A stretch of DNA of 55,243 nucleotides from Streptomyces naganishii JCM 4654 (GCF_014650575.1 NZ_BMVF01000030.1:1-55243), one strand, 5' to 3'; numbered from the stretch's first letter, positions 24,207-33,368 are shown. The notes: generated by a model from the letters alone, not told the origin. Numbers and translations are program-made.

Positions 24207-25024
24207 CCGCCATCACCACCCAGCCGGCCGCCGGTGCGCCCGGGGGCGCCGGGCCTTCCGCCCCTGTTCCGGCTCCGGACCCGGCTCCCGCCCCGCCAAC
24301 CGCCGTCGAGCGGGTGCGCGGGCGCCTGCGCGGCGGGCTCGGGCTGCTCGGCCCTCGGCACGGACGCCATACGCTGCCCGCGGAGCAGGTGGACGCGCTC
24401 GCGCTGCCCATCGGTGACGACGGTGTCGTCGCCGGCGTGGACGCCGAGGGGCGGCCCGCCGTGCTGGGCCTCAACAGGCCGACGCCGTACGACGTCGTAC
24501 TGATCGGCAGTCTGTGGACGGCGCAGGTCCTCGCCCTGCGCGCGGCGGCCACCGGGGCGCGCGTGGCCGTGGAGACGGGACGGCCGCAGGCGTGGATGCA
24601 GATGGTGCACGCCATGGGCGGCGGGCACAACGGGCTCGCGGTCCACGAGGTGGGCCGGGTGCCCCCGCAGGGCGCCTCGGCCGGAACCCCCGTACTGGTG
24701 GTGCGCGACTGCGGGATGCGGCCCCCGCGCGGGCGTGTGGTCTCCGGTCCGTGGCAGTCGGTGCTGACCCTGCTGCCGTACCTGAGTCCGGTGGCCCCAC
24801 GGCTGATACGGCAGGCAAGGTTGGTCGGCGTCCAGCGGATCTCACCGGACGAGGCGGCCGAACTCGGCCGCGCCATGGCGCTGCCACGGGCCGACGTGGA
24901 GTCGCTGCCCACGCTCGCGGACGGGGTCACCCTGTGGTGCGCCGACCGCGACCGGCAGTACGTGATGACCCAGCCGACCGACGCGGAGACGGGACTTCTG
25001 GGCAATCCGCGCCGGATGGACTGA
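24203..25024 (+). CDS. Unknown protein of the ESX locus, coupled to eccE
   Basis: A 273-aa protein starting with TTG in the TTGA overlap with the eccE stop; GGAGG lies 6 nt upstream. The N-terminal 33 residues are Ala/Pro-rich. The rest is a soluble alpha/beta-looking domain (YDVVLIGSLWTAQVLALRAAATGARVAVETGRP, then LVVRDCG) with no motif I can name and no transmembrane helix. The nucleotide-binding-like beta-alpha-beta pattern is suggestive only. Translational coupling argues for a role in the secretion complex. Confidence 0.72.
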   Translation: MTAITTQPAAGAPGGAGPSAPVPAPDPAPAPPTAVERVRGRLRGGLGLLGPRHGRHTLPAEQVDALALPIGDDGVVAGVDAEGRPAVLGLNRPTPYDVVLIGSLWTAQVLALRAAATGARVAVETGRPQAWMQMVHAMGGGHNGLAVHEVGRVPPQGASAGTPVLVVRDCGMRPPRGRVVSGPWQSVLTLLPYLSPVAPRLIRQARLVGVQRISPDEAAELGRAMALPRADVESLPTLADGVTLWCADRDRQYVMTQPTDAETGLLGNPRRMD

Positions 25025-25172
25025 ACGGCCCTCATGGGACGGGCCTGCCGTGAGCATGCCCGTGGTGATTAGGCTGGGGCGGGGGGCGTCACGTCGGAAC
25101 CCGCGGCCCCCTTACGAGTTGAACGGTCGCCCCAGCACGGCTTGAGGGTGCTCGACCACACCAGGAGGAACT

Positions 25173-28067
25173 GTGAACAGCGATCGGGACGGGATCCGCG
25201 GGGGCTGGGGGGCCACACCCGGCGATGACCAGTCCGACGCGGAGTCCGCCGTCGAGGCGACGGGCGAGTTCACCATCGACTACGCACCGCCCGCCTGGTA
25301 CACGCAGAACGCCTCGGGTGCGGCCGGGGAGGCGGCCCCGGCACCTGCCGCCCCGGCACCTGCCGCCCCGGCACCTGCGGCCCCGGCCCCTGGGGCGCCG
25401 GCCACTCCTCCCCCGCCTCCGCAGCAGCCCGGCTGGACGCCCGCCGCGCCCACCGCGCCGCCGGCGGCGGAGGAAGCCTCGAACGGTGACCTGGTGAGCG
25501 GGGCGACCATGCGGATCTCCGCGGCCGCTCTGAAGCGCGAGTTCGCCGAGCGGGCCGGTGCCGATGCACCGGGGGCCGCTGGAAAGGGTGTTGGGGAGGG
25601 TTCTGGGACGGACGCGGGTGCGCGGTCCGGACCGGAGCCGGAAGCGGCGGTGACGGAATCGGAGGAGGCGGAGCCGGCTTCCGCGACTCCGGAGGCTGCG
25701 GTGACTGCGGAGGCTTCGGTGGCTCCGGAGGCTGCGGACGTCGACGACTCCGACGCGGGTGACGTCGACGGAGGGAAGGCGGAGGAGGCCGGGGACGCCG
25801 GTCCTGCCGAGGCCCCTGCGGACGACGTGGTGCGGGACTCCGAGGCCGGTGCCGACGAGGAGGTTCCGGCCGCCGGCGGCGACGGCAGCGGTGACGCGGA
25901 CGGTGACGTGCAGGATGCCGTGTCCGCCGGTGACGACGCCGCTGAGAGCGCGGGTGAGGCACAGGACGCCGTCGTGGACGGCACCGACGTGCGGGACGCT
26001 CCGCCCGCGTGGGCCCCGCCGCCCGCGCCACAGGACGCAGTGCCGCCGCTGCCGCCGTCGTACCAGCCCGCGGCCCCGGCCCCGGCGGCCCAGTGGCCCG
26101 CGCAGCCCCAGCCCCCGGCGCAGGGCCAGCCTCAACCGCCGCACGAGCCGCAGGAACCGCAACCCGCGCCCGCGCCCGCGCCCGCCGCGTGGAACGCGCC
26201 GGCGCAGGCCCCGGTGCCGCCGCCCCAGCAGCCCCCGGCCCCCACTTCCCCGGTCCCGCCGTCCGGTTACGGCTTCCCACAGCCGGGCCCCGCGCCGGCG
26301 GCCCCGCAGCCGACGCCGCCCCACCCGGCACAGGGCGGCTACGGCTTCCCCCAGGCCGGCCCGGTACCAACGGTCCCGCAACCCACACCACAGCCGCAGC
26401 AGATGCCGCAGCCGCAGCCGCCCAACCCGGCACAAGGGGGCTACGGCTTCCCCCAGGCCGGCCCGGTACCAACGGTCCCGCAACCCACACCACAGCCGCA
26501 GCAGATGCCGCAGCCGCAGCCGCCCAACCCGGCACAAGGGGGCTACGGCTTCCCCCAGGCCGGCCCCGCGCCAACGGCCTCGCAACCCACACCACAGCCG
26601 CAGCCAATGCCGCAGCCGCAGCCGCAGCCGCCCAACCCGGCACAGGGGGGCTACGGCTTCCCCCAGCCTCCCGCGCAACCCGGCCAGCCGGTGCCTCCCG
26701 CGCAATTGCAGGCCCCAGCGGCGCAGCCCCCGGCTCAGCCCCAGCCGCCCCAGCCCCAGCCCCAGCAGCCCGTCGACCCACGGCTCGGGGCCGCCTGGCC
26801 GCAGCCCGTGCAGCACGACCAGCGGCAGCCCGTCAACCCCGGTGCCGCGCCGCTCGGTTACACGGCGGCCGTGGAGCTGTCCTCCGACCGGCTGCTCAAC
26901 AACAAGCGCCAGAAGGCCCGTAGCGGACGGCCGGCCGCAGCCGGGTCCCGGTTCCGCATCGGGGCCAAGAAGGAGGAGGCCGAGCGGCAGCGGAAGTTGG
27001 AGCTGATCCGGACGCCGGTGCTCTCCTGCTACCGCATCGCGGTCATCAGTCTCAAGGGCGGTGTCGGCAAGACGACCACGACCACCGCGCTCGGCTCCAC
27101 GCTCGCCAGCGAGCGGCAGGACAAGATCCTCGCCATCGATGCCAACCCGGACGCCGGCACGCTCGGCCGCCGGGTGCGGCGGGAGACCGGGGCCACCATC
27201 CGTGACCTCGTGCAGGCGATCCCGTACCTCAACTCCTACATGGACATCCGGCGGTTCACCTCGCAGGCGCCCTCCGGCCTGGAGATCATCGCCAACGACG
27301 TCGACCCGGCGGTGTCCACGACGTTCAACGACGAGGACTACCGGCGCGCGATAGACGTGCTGGGCAGGCAGTACCCCATCATCCTCACCGACTCCGGCAC
27401 CGGTCTGCTCTACAGCGCCATGCGCGGTGTGCTGGACCTGGCCGACCAGCTCATCATCATCTCCACGCCCTCCGTGGACGGCGCGTCCAGCGCCAGTACG
27501 ACCCTGGACTGGCTGTCCGCGCACGGGTACGCCGACCTGGTCGCCCGTTCCCTCACCGTCATCTCGGGTGTGCGCGAGACCGGCAAGATGATCAAGGTGG
27601 AGGACATCGTCTCCCACTTCGAGACCCGGTGCCGGGGCGTGGTCGTGGTGCCCTTCGACGAGCACCTGGCCGCCGGCGCCGAGGTGAACCTCGACATGAT
27701 GCGGCCCAAGGTGCGTGAGGCGTACTTCAACCTGGCCGCGATGGTGGCCGAGGACTTCGTCCGGCACCAGCAGGCCCAGGGCCTGTGGACCTCCGACGGC
27801 AACCCCCCGCCGGTGGCGGCCCCACCGTTCCCGGGCCAGCCCTACCCAGGTCAGCCGCCCCAGCCCTACCCGGGCCAGTACGCAGCCCCGCAGCAGCCGC
27901 AACCACACCCCCACCCCCAGCCCCAAGCACACCCGCAGCCGCAGCAACACCCCCATGTGCAGCCCCAGTCACAGCCGCACCCGCAGCAACACCCCCAGCC
28001 GCCCTACCCCCCGCAGTACCCCCAGACCCCTCCCCCGCCGCCCCCTCCGCCGCCCTCCCAGCAGTGA
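25173..28067 (+). CDS. Large proline-rich MinD/ParA-type ATPase (EspI-like)
   Basis: A 964-aa protein in three parts: a disordered Ala/Glu/Pro/Gln-rich region (about residues 1-570), a SIMIBI ATPase domain (about 610-860) and a Pro/Gln/His tail. The ATPase has the deviant Walker A KGGVGKTTT (about 629-637), IDANPDAGTLGRR, DSGTGLL and a conserved VDGASSASTTLDWL. Proline-rich N-termini with this ATPase fold match EspI-type proteins of mycobacterial ESX loci, which act as accessory or regulatory factors. The AGGAGG site (25161-25166) supports the start. It follows the eccE unit by 148 bp, with a TAGGCT -10 candidate at 25070, and ends at a strong terminator. Confidence 0.85.
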   Translation: MNSDRDGIRGGWGATPGDDQSDAESAVEATGEFTIDYAPPAWYTQNASGAAGEAAPAPAAPAPAAPAPAAPAPGAPATPPPPPQQPGWTPAAPTAPPAAEEASNGDLVSGATMRISAAALKREFAERAGADAPGAAGKGVGEGSGTDAGARSGPEPEAAVTESEEAEPASATPEAAVTAEASVAPEAADVDDSDAGDVDGGKAEEAGDAGPAEAPADDVVRDSEAGADEEVPAAGGDGSGDADGDVQDAVSAGDDAAESAGEAQDAVVDGTDVRDAPPAWAPPPAPQDAVPPLPPSYQPAAPAPAAQWPAQPQPPAQGQPQPPHEPQEPQPAPAPAPAAWNAPAQAPVPPPQQPPAPTSPVPPSGYGFPQPGPAPAAPQPTPPHPAQGGYGFPQAGPVPTVPQPTPQPQQMPQPQPPNPAQGGYGFPQAGPVPTVPQPTPQPQQMPQPQPPNPAQGGYGFPQAGPAPTASQPTPQPQPMPQPQPQPPNPAQGGYGFPQPPAQPGQPVPPAQLQAPAAQPPAQPQPPQPQPQQPVDPRLGAAWPQPVQHDQRQPVNPGAAPLGYTAAVELSSDRLLNNKRQKARSGRPAAAGSRFRIGAKKEEAERQRKLELIRTPVLSCYRIAVISLKGGVGKTTTTTALGSTLASERQDKILAIDANPDAGTLGRRVRRETGATIRDLVQAIPYLNSYMDIRRFTSQAPSGLEIIANDVDPAVSTTFNDEDYRRAIDVLGRQYPIILTDSGTGLLYSAMRGVLDLADQLIIISTPSVDGASSASTTLDWLSAHGYADLVARSLTVISGVRETGKMIKVEDIVSHFETRCRGVVVVPFDEHLAAGAEVNLDMMRPKVREAYFNLAAMVAEDFVRHQQAQGLWTSDGNPPPVAAPPFPGQPYPGQPPQPYPGQYAAPQQPQPHPHPQPQAHPQPQQHPHVQPQSQPHPQQHPQPPYPPQYPQTPPPPPPPPPSQQ
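25334..25396 (+). repeat. Ala-Pro coding microsatellite
   Basis: The 18-bp unit encoding APAPAA is repeated about three times in a row within the N-terminus of the EspI-like ATPase. It is an in-frame low-complexity repeat that can vary in copy number. Confidence 0.6.
26267..26690 (+). repeat. Tandem 34-residue Pro/Gln repeats
   Basis: The phrase GGYGFPQAGP followed by a Pro/Gln/Met stretch recurs at 26339, 26441, 26543 and 26651, with periods of 102, 102 and 108 bp, and a diverged copy begins at 26267. The second and third copies are almost identical at DNA level. All are in frame inside the EspI-like ATPase, which points to recent unequal duplication. Confidence 0.85.
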
Positions 28068-28090
28068 CCGGTCACTCCTGACCCGCCCCC

Positions 28091-28124
28091 GAAGGCCCGC
28101 GCCGTCCGTACGGCGCGGGCCTTC
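28091..28124. terminator. Terminator after the EspI-like gene
   Basis: A perfect 14-bp stem GAAGGCCCGCGCCG/CGGCGCGGGCCTTC (28091-28104 and 28111-28124) with a 6-nt loop, 23 bp after the stop codon. It separates the secretion locus from the transporter operon. Confidence 0.82.
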
Positions 28125-28258
28125 GCGTGTTCGCAGCCAGAACCGTTGGGAATCCGCCGCCACGCCCTCACCAGGAGGGCGTCAGTGGTCTCCACCAATG
28201 AGTGCAGCAGAGCGACGAATTCGTTATTTCCGCAGGCCACATGGGGTTTGACGCACCG

Positions 28259-28288
28259 TTGACGGGCGCAGACTGCCGCTGATAGACA
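28259..28288 (+). promoter_or_regulatory. Promoter of the peptide ABC transporter operon
   Basis: TTGACG (28259-28264), an 18-bp spacer and TAGACA (28283-28288) lie about 100 bp before the first transporter gene. A second TTGACG occurs 11 bp upstream (28248-28253). The rest of 28125-28391 shows no gene; it is AT-richer than its surroundings around 28200-28230. Confidence 0.5.
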
Positions 28289-28391
28289 CTCACTTCATTC
28301 CGCCGGCGTCACACGATCAAGCCCGTTCAAGCCTGCCACGCGCGGGGGCGCAAACCGTCCCACGCGTGCGATGACGCGAGGTCACCGAGCC

Positions 28392-30278
28392 ATGAAGAGA
28401 CATGATCAGCACGGCAGAGGACGTAATGGCCCACACCTGAGGAGGTTCCGGCTCCTCGGCGCCGCGGTTGCCGCCGCCCTCCTCCTCACGGCCGGCCTCG
28501 CGACCCCGATGACCCCGGGCACGCCGCAGGCACACGCGGCCGAGGCCCACGACAAGGACGGCGGCGGCAAGAAGGTGCTCACGGTCGCCGTCGCGCAGAG
28601 CGTGGACTCGCTGAGCCCGTTCCTCGCGGTGCGGCTGCTCAGCACGAGCATCAACCGGCTGATGTACGAGTACCTCACCGACTACGACCCCAAGGACGCC
28701 CACGCCGTACCGAGCCTGGCCACCAAGTGGGAGCCGTCGCCGGACAAGCTGACGTGGACGTACACGATCCGCGGCGACTCCAAGTGGTCGGACGGGCAGC
28801 AGGCCACCGCCGAGGACGCGGCGTGGACGTTCAACAAGATGATGACCGACCAGGGCGCCGCCACCGCCAACGGCTCCTTCGTCGGCAACTTCGCCCAGGT
28901 GACCGCGCCCAGCCCCACCAAGCTGGTGATCCGGCTGAAGAAGCCGCAGGCCACCATGACGGCGCTGGACGTGCCGATCGTGCCCAAGCACATCTGGGAG
29001 AAGGTGAAGGACTTCTCGAAGTTCAACAACGACAAGACCTTCCCCATCGTCGGCAACGGGCCGTTCGTCCTGACCGACTACAAGCCGGACAGCTATGTGC
29101 GCCTGAAGGCCAACAAGGACTTCTGGCGCGGCGCGCCGAAGTTCGACGAGCTGCTGTTCCGCTACTACAAGGATCAGGACGCGGCCGTGGCCGCCCTGCG
29201 CAAGGGCGAGGTGTCCTTCGTGGCGGGCTCGCCGTCCCTGACGCCCGCGCAGGCCGCCTCCCTCAAGGGCGACAGGAACATCCACGTCAACGACGCCCCG
29301 GGCCGCCGCTTCTACGCCCTGGCCACCAACCCGGGCGCGCAGGCGAAGAACGGCGAGAAGTTCGGTGACGGCGACCCGTCCCTGCTCGACGAGCGGGTGC
29401 GGCACGCGCTGTTCATGGCGGTCGACCGCAAGGCGATCGTCGACAAGGTGTTCCAGGGCCACGCGGTCGAGGGCCAGGGCTACATCCCGCCCCGCTTCTC
29501 CTCGTACTTCTGGAAGCCCTCGGCCGGCCAGGAGCTGGCGTACGACCCGGTGAAGGCGGGGCAGCTCCTCGACCAGGCGGGCTACAGGAAGAACGCCGAC
29601 GGCAAGCGGGCCGGCAAGGACGGCAAGCCGCTGAACTACCGCGTGCTGTGCCACGCCACCGACCCGAACGACAAGGCGGTCGGCAAGTACCTCCAGGAGT
29701 GGTGGGGCAGGCTCGGCATCGGTATCACGCTCGACTGCCTGGACAACGTGACCGACCCGTGGCTCGCGGGCAAGTACGACCTGGCGTTCGACGGCTGGTC
29801 GGTCAACCCCGACCCGGACTTCGTGCTCTCGATCCACACCTGCGCGGCCCGTCCGGCGACGCCCAAGGACACCGGCGCGACCGACGACTTCATCTGCGAC
29901 AAGACCTACGACGAGCTCTACGCCCAGCAGCTCGCCGAGTACGACCCGGCCAAACGGGCGGACATCGTCAAGCGGATGGAGTCGCGGCTGTACGACCTCG
30001 GGTACATGAACGTCATGGCGTATCCGAACGCCGTCGAGGCCTACCGCACCGACCAGATCAAGTCGATCACGACGATGCCGTCCAAGGCGGGCAACATCTA
30101 CGGCCAGGACGGCTACTGGAGCTGGTGGTCGGCGGTCCCGGCCGACTCGGGTGACTCCTCGGGGAGTTCGGTCTCCACGGGCGTGGTCGTCGGCATCGCC
30201 GCGGGCGTCGTCGTCCTGGTCGGCCTCGGAGTGCTCTTCGCGATGCGCCGCCGGGCCACCGCCGAGGACCGTGAGTAG
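28392..30278 (+). CDS. Peptide-type ABC transporter substrate-binding protein with a C-terminal membrane anchor
   Basis: A 628-aa family 5 solute-binding protein. The N-terminal signal peptide has basic residues 1-22, a hydrophobic core near 24-40 and an AHAAEA cleavage region, with no lipobox cysteine. The family core is clear (VDSLSPFLAVRLLS, LATKWEPSPDKLTWTYTIR, GNGPFVLTDYKPDSYV, RVRHALFMAVDRKAIVDKVF). A Gly/Ser linker leads to a C-terminal helix (about 596-616) with an Arg-rich stop-transfer tail. The protein thus seems to be held by a membrane span instead of a lipid. ATG at 28392 follows GAGG by 10 nt; an in-frame ATG at 28371 is possible. It is the first of five transporter genes. Confidence 0.9.
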   Translation: MKRHDQHGRGRNGPHLRRFRLLGAAVAAALLLTAGLATPMTPGTPQAHAAEAHDKDGGGKKVLTVAVAQSVDSLSPFLAVRLLSTSINRLMYEYLTDYDPKDAHAVPSLATKWEPSPDKLTWTYTIRGDSKWSDGQQATAEDAAWTFNKMMTDQGAATANGSFVGNFAQVTAPSPTKLVIRLKKPQATMTALDVPIVPKHIWEKVKDFSKFNNDKTFPIVGNGPFVLTDYKPDSYVRLKANKDFWRGAPKFDELLFRYYKDQDAAVAALRKGEVSFVAGSPSLTPAQAASLKGDRNIHVNDAPGRRFYALATNPGAQAKNGEKFGDGDPSLLDERVRHALFMAVDRKAIVDKVFQGHAVEGQGYIPPRFSSYFWKPSAGQELAYDPVKAGQLLDQAGYRKNADGKRAGKDGKPLNYRVLCHATDPNDKAVGKYLQEWWGRLGIGITLDCLDNVTDPWLAGKYDLAFDGWSVNPDPDFVLSIHTCAARPATPKDTGATDDFICDKTYDELYAQQLAEYDPAKRADIVKRMESRLYDLGYMNVMAYPNAVEAYRTDQIKSITTMPSKAGNIYGQDGYWSWWSAVPADSGDSSGSSVSTGVVVGIAAGVVVLVGLGVLFAMRRRATAEDRE

Positions 30279-30310
30279 GGCAGGCGCGACCATGAGCGAG
30301 GCAGGCGGAC

Positions 30311-31390
30311 ATGACCGCTGAAGCGACACCCTCGCTGGTCGAGGACCCGGGCGCCTTCGGTGCGGCCGGGTCCGGGCCGGCGGGGGCCGGGCGTGCGCCC
30401 CGTGCGCGCACCACCGCGGCGTACCTGCGGTACGTGGCGGGGAAGCTGGCGGGCGCGGCGGTCTCGCTGCTCGCCGTCCTGGTCACCAGTTTCTTCCTCT
30501 TCCGGCTGATCCCGGGCGACCCGGTGAAGTTCATGACCGGCGGCCGCCCGGTGTCGGCGGCGCAGATCACCGCCTACCGGCGGGAGTTCGGGCTCGACCT
30601 GCCGCTGTGGCACCAGTTCACGCAGTACTGCGGCAAGGCGCTGACCGGGGACCTGGGCACCTCGTACCAGTTCCACGTGCCCGTCGTCGACAAGATCACC
30701 GAGGCGCTGCCGAACACCCTGCTGCTCACCGGCACGGCCTTCGTCCTCTACACGGCCCTCGGGATCTTCCTCGGCACGCGCTCCGCGTGGCGGCACGGCG
30801 GGCTCGGCGACCGTCTCAACACCGGTCTGGCGCTGACCCTTTACTCGATCCCCTCCTTCTGGCTGGGGCTGCTGCTCATCATCGTGCTGTCGGTCGGCGC
30901 GGGCCCGGTCCCGGGGCTGTTCCCCACCGGCGGCATGGAGTCGGGCGGCAAGGAGGGCTTCGCGTACGCCGTCGACGTCGCCCACCACCTGGTGCTGCCG
31001 GTGGTGACGCTGGTGGCGGTGGAGTACGGCCAGACGCTGCTGGTCACCCGGTCGGCGCTGCTGGACGAGATGGGCGGCGACTATCTGACGACCGCGCGGG
31101 CCAAGGGACTTCGCGACGACCTCGTACGGCGGCGGCACGCCGTGCCGAACGCGCTGCTGCCGACCGTGACGCTGGTCTTCGTCAACCTCGGCCGGACGGT
31201 GGCCGGGGTCATCCTCGTCGAGACGGTCTTCTCCTGGCCGGGGCTCGGCGGGCTGTTCTACCAGGCGCTGAGCGTGCCCGATCTGCCGCTGGTGCAGGGG
31301 CTGTTCTTCGTCTTCGCCTCGGCGGTGATCGTGATGAACACCCTCGCCGACCTCCTGTATCCGCTGCTCGACCCGAGGGTGGGCCGATGA
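30311..31390 (+). CDS. Peptide ABC transporter permease (DppB type)
   Basis: A 359-aa inner-membrane permease with about six transmembrane helices. The first is near residues 50-67 (VSLLAVLVTSFFLFRLIPGDP, the DppB/OppB signature). The coupling motif is GDYLTTARAKGLRDD, followed by RHAVPNALLPTVTLV. An extra 40-residue Ala/Gly/Pro N-terminus precedes the first helix. It follows the binding protein gene by 32 bp and overlaps the next permease by four bases (ATGA). Confidence 0.93.
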   Translation: MTAEATPSLVEDPGAFGAAGSGPAGAGRAPRARTTAAYLRYVAGKLAGAAVSLLAVLVTSFFLFRLIPGDPVKFMTGGRPVSAAQITAYRREFGLDLPLWHQFTQYCGKALTGDLGTSYQFHVPVVDKITEALPNTLLLTGTAFVLYTALGIFLGTRSAWRHGGLGDRLNTGLALTLYSIPSFWLGLLLIIVLSVGAGPVPGLFPTGGMESGGKEGFAYAVDVAHHLVLPVVTLVAVEYGQTLLVTRSALLDEMGGDYLTTARAKGLRDDLVRRRHAVPNALLPTVTLVFVNLGRTVAGVILVETVFSWPGLGGLFYQALSVPDLPLVQGLFFVFASAVIVMNTLADLLYPLLDPRVGR

Positions 31391-32346
31391 CGACCCCGAG
31401 CACCGAGTCCCCGGAGACCGCCCCGGCCGCCGAGAACACCGGGGCCGCGGCGGTACCCGGTCCGCGCGCGACGGCGTGGCGGCGGCGCCGGGCCTCGGCC
31501 GCGCGCTTCTGGCGGGAGTACCGCCGGCACCGGGCCGGTGTCCTGGGCCTGGCCGCGCTGCTGCTGTTCGCGCTCGTCGCGCTGACCGCGCCGCTGACCG
31601 TGGGCTCGGACGTGGCGAGCGTGACGGACGCGCCGGGCCGGCCGCTGCAGAGCCCGAGCGCTCAGTTCCCGCTGGGAACCGACCAGTTCGGGCGGAGCCT
31701 GCTCGCCCTGGTGATCTGGGGTTCGCGCGTCTCGCTGCTCGTCGGGCTGCTCGCGGCGGTGCTGTCGGTGGCGATCGGCGCGCTCATCGGCATCACCGCC
31801 GGGCACTTCCGCGGCTGGTACGCGACTGTGATGATGCGGGTCACCGACTGGTTCCTGGTGATGCCGACGCTGGTGCTGGCCATCGCGCTGGCCACCGTGA
31901 TGTCCCGCTCGCTCGGCACGATCGTGCTGGCCATCGGCGTGACCACCTGGCCGACGACCGCCCGGCTGGTGCGCGCGCAGACGCTGGCGGTGGAGTCACG
32001 GCCGTACATCGAACGCGCCAGGGCGCTCGGTGGCGGCCACTGGCACGTCATGTCCCGGCACGTGCTGCCCAATGTGATGCCGCTGGTGCTCGCGCAGACC
32101 ACGCTGATCATCTCCTCCGCGATCCTCGCCGAGGCGACGCTCGCCTTCCTCGGGCTCGGGGACCCCACGGTCGTCTCCTGGGGCGGGCTGCTCCAGGACG
32201 CGCGGGAGGCGGGAGCGGTCAGCTCCGGCGACTGGTGGTACCTGGTGCCGCCGGGCATCGCCATCGCCGTGGTGGCGCTGGCGTTCACGCTGTGCGGCCG
32301 CGCGGTGGAGGCCGTCCTCAACCCCAGGCTGGGGGTGTCGCGTTGA
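31387..32346 (+). CDS. Peptide ABC transporter permease (DppC type)
   Basis: A 319-aa permease with the N-terminal DppC pattern: one helix near residues 50-68, a periplasmic insert with HPLGTD-like FPLGTDQFGRSLLALVIWGSR, then five more helices. The coupling motif is SRPYIERARALGGGHWHV followed by RHVLPNVMPLVL. Its ATG overlaps the previous stop and its own stop overlaps the following TTG start, so the operon is tightly coupled. Confidence 0.93.
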   Translation: MTTPSTESPETAPAAENTGAAAVPGPRATAWRRRRASAARFWREYRRHRAGVLGLAALLLFALVALTAPLTVGSDVASVTDAPGRPLQSPSAQFPLGTDQFGRSLLALVIWGSRVSLLVGLLAAVLSVAIGALIGITAGHFRGWYATVMMRVTDWFLVMPTLVLAIALATVMSRSLGTIVLAIGVTTWPTTARLVRAQTLAVESRPYIERARALGGGHWHVMSRHVLPNVMPLVLAQTTLIISSAILAEATLAFLGLGDPTVVSWGGLLQDAREAGAVSSGDWWYLVPPGIAIAVVALAFTLCGRAVEAVLNPRLGVSR

Positions 32347-33368
32347 GCCTGCTCGAGGTGCGCGAGCTGGAGGTCGCCTACCCCGGCGGCGCGGCCGCCG
32401 TGCGCGGGGTGGACCTGAGCCTCGCCGCGGGCGAGAAGCTGGGCATCGCCGGTGAGTCCGGCTGCGGCAAGTCCACGCTGGCGCTGGCCCTGCTGCGGCT
32501 GCTGCCGGCCGGGACCCGGACCGGCGGGCGGATCCTGCTGGACGGCGAGGACGTGCTCACGATGAAGTGGGGCCGGGTGCGCGCGGTGCGCTGGGCGGGG
32601 GCGTCGATCGTCTTCCAGGGCGCGATGCACTCCCTCAACGCGGTGCACCGCGTCGGCGACCAGATCGCCGAGCCGATCCTGCTGCACCACAAGGCGACCC
32701 CGGCGGGCGCGCGGAAGCGGACCGGCGAGCTGCTGGAGCAGGTGGGTCTGCCGGCCGCGCGGGCGGACGCCTACCCGCACGAGCTGTCCGGCGGGCAGCG
32801 CCAGCGCGTGATGATCGCCATGGCGCTGGCCTGCGATCCGCGGCTGATCGTCGCCGACGAGCCGACCACCGCCCTCGACGTGATGATCCAGGCGCAGATC
32901 CTGCGGCTGATCGAGGAGCTCGTGAGCGAGCAGGAGACCGGCCTGATCATGATCAGTCACGACCTCGCCGTCCTCGCCGACACCTGCGACCGGCTGGCGG
33001 TGATGTACGCGGGCCGGATCGTCGAGGAGGGCCCCGCCCGCCAGGTCTACGACGACGCCCGGCACCCCTACGGCCGGGCCCTGTCGGAGGCGTTCCCGCG
33101 CATCGGCGACCCGGCGTCGCGGTTCGCGCCGCACGGGCTGCCCGGCGATCCACCGGACCCGGCCGCGGTGCCGTCCGGCTGCGCCTTCCACCCACGCTGC
33201 CCGGTGGCCCTGGACGTCTGCGCGACGCGGGACCAGCCGCTGCGCGCGGCGGGGCCGGAGCGCCGGGCGGCGTGCGTGCACGTGGAGGGGGCGGGATTCG
33301 GCGGGACCCCGGCCGCGGGCGCCGGCGCCCGGGCCCCGGACGCCGAAGCGAGGAGCAGCACCCCATGA
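32343..33368 (+). CDS. Peptide ABC transporter ATPase (DppD type)
   Basis: A 341-aa ATPase with Walker A GESGCGKST (about residues 39-47), Q-loop in IVFQGAMHSLN, signature LSGGQRQRVMIAMAL, Walker B LIVADEPTTALD and switch His in MISHDLAV. The C-terminal oligopeptide-transporter extension has the cysteine motif GCAFHPRCPVALDVC, which in relatives can hold an iron-sulfur cluster. TTG start in a TTGA overlap, with GGGGGT upstream. A Q-loop of QGAMHSLN in place of the usual QDP is normal for DppD-like proteins. Confidence 0.94.
   Translation: MSLLEVRELEVAYPGGAAAVRGVDLSLAAGEKLGIAGESGCGKSTLALALLRLLPAGTRTGGRILLDGEDVLTMKWGRVRAVRWAGASIVFQGAMHSLNAVHRVGDQIAEPILLHHKATPAGARKRTGELLEQVGLPAARADAYPHELSGGQRQRVMIAMALACDPRLIVADEPTTALDVMIQAQILRLIEELVSEQETGLIMISHDLAVLADTCDRLAVMYAGRIVEEGPARQVYDDARHPYGRALSEAFPRIGDPASRFAPHGLPGDPPDPAAVPSGCAFHPRCPVALDVCATRDQPLRAAGPERRAACVHVEGAGFGGTPAAGAGARAPDAEARSSTP

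Noticed and set aside
25089..27956. 955-aa minus-strand open frame over the EspI-like gene
   Set aside because: The repeated Arg/Gly/Leu text is the complement of the Pro/Gln-coding repeats; the plus-strand frame has the ATPase motifs.
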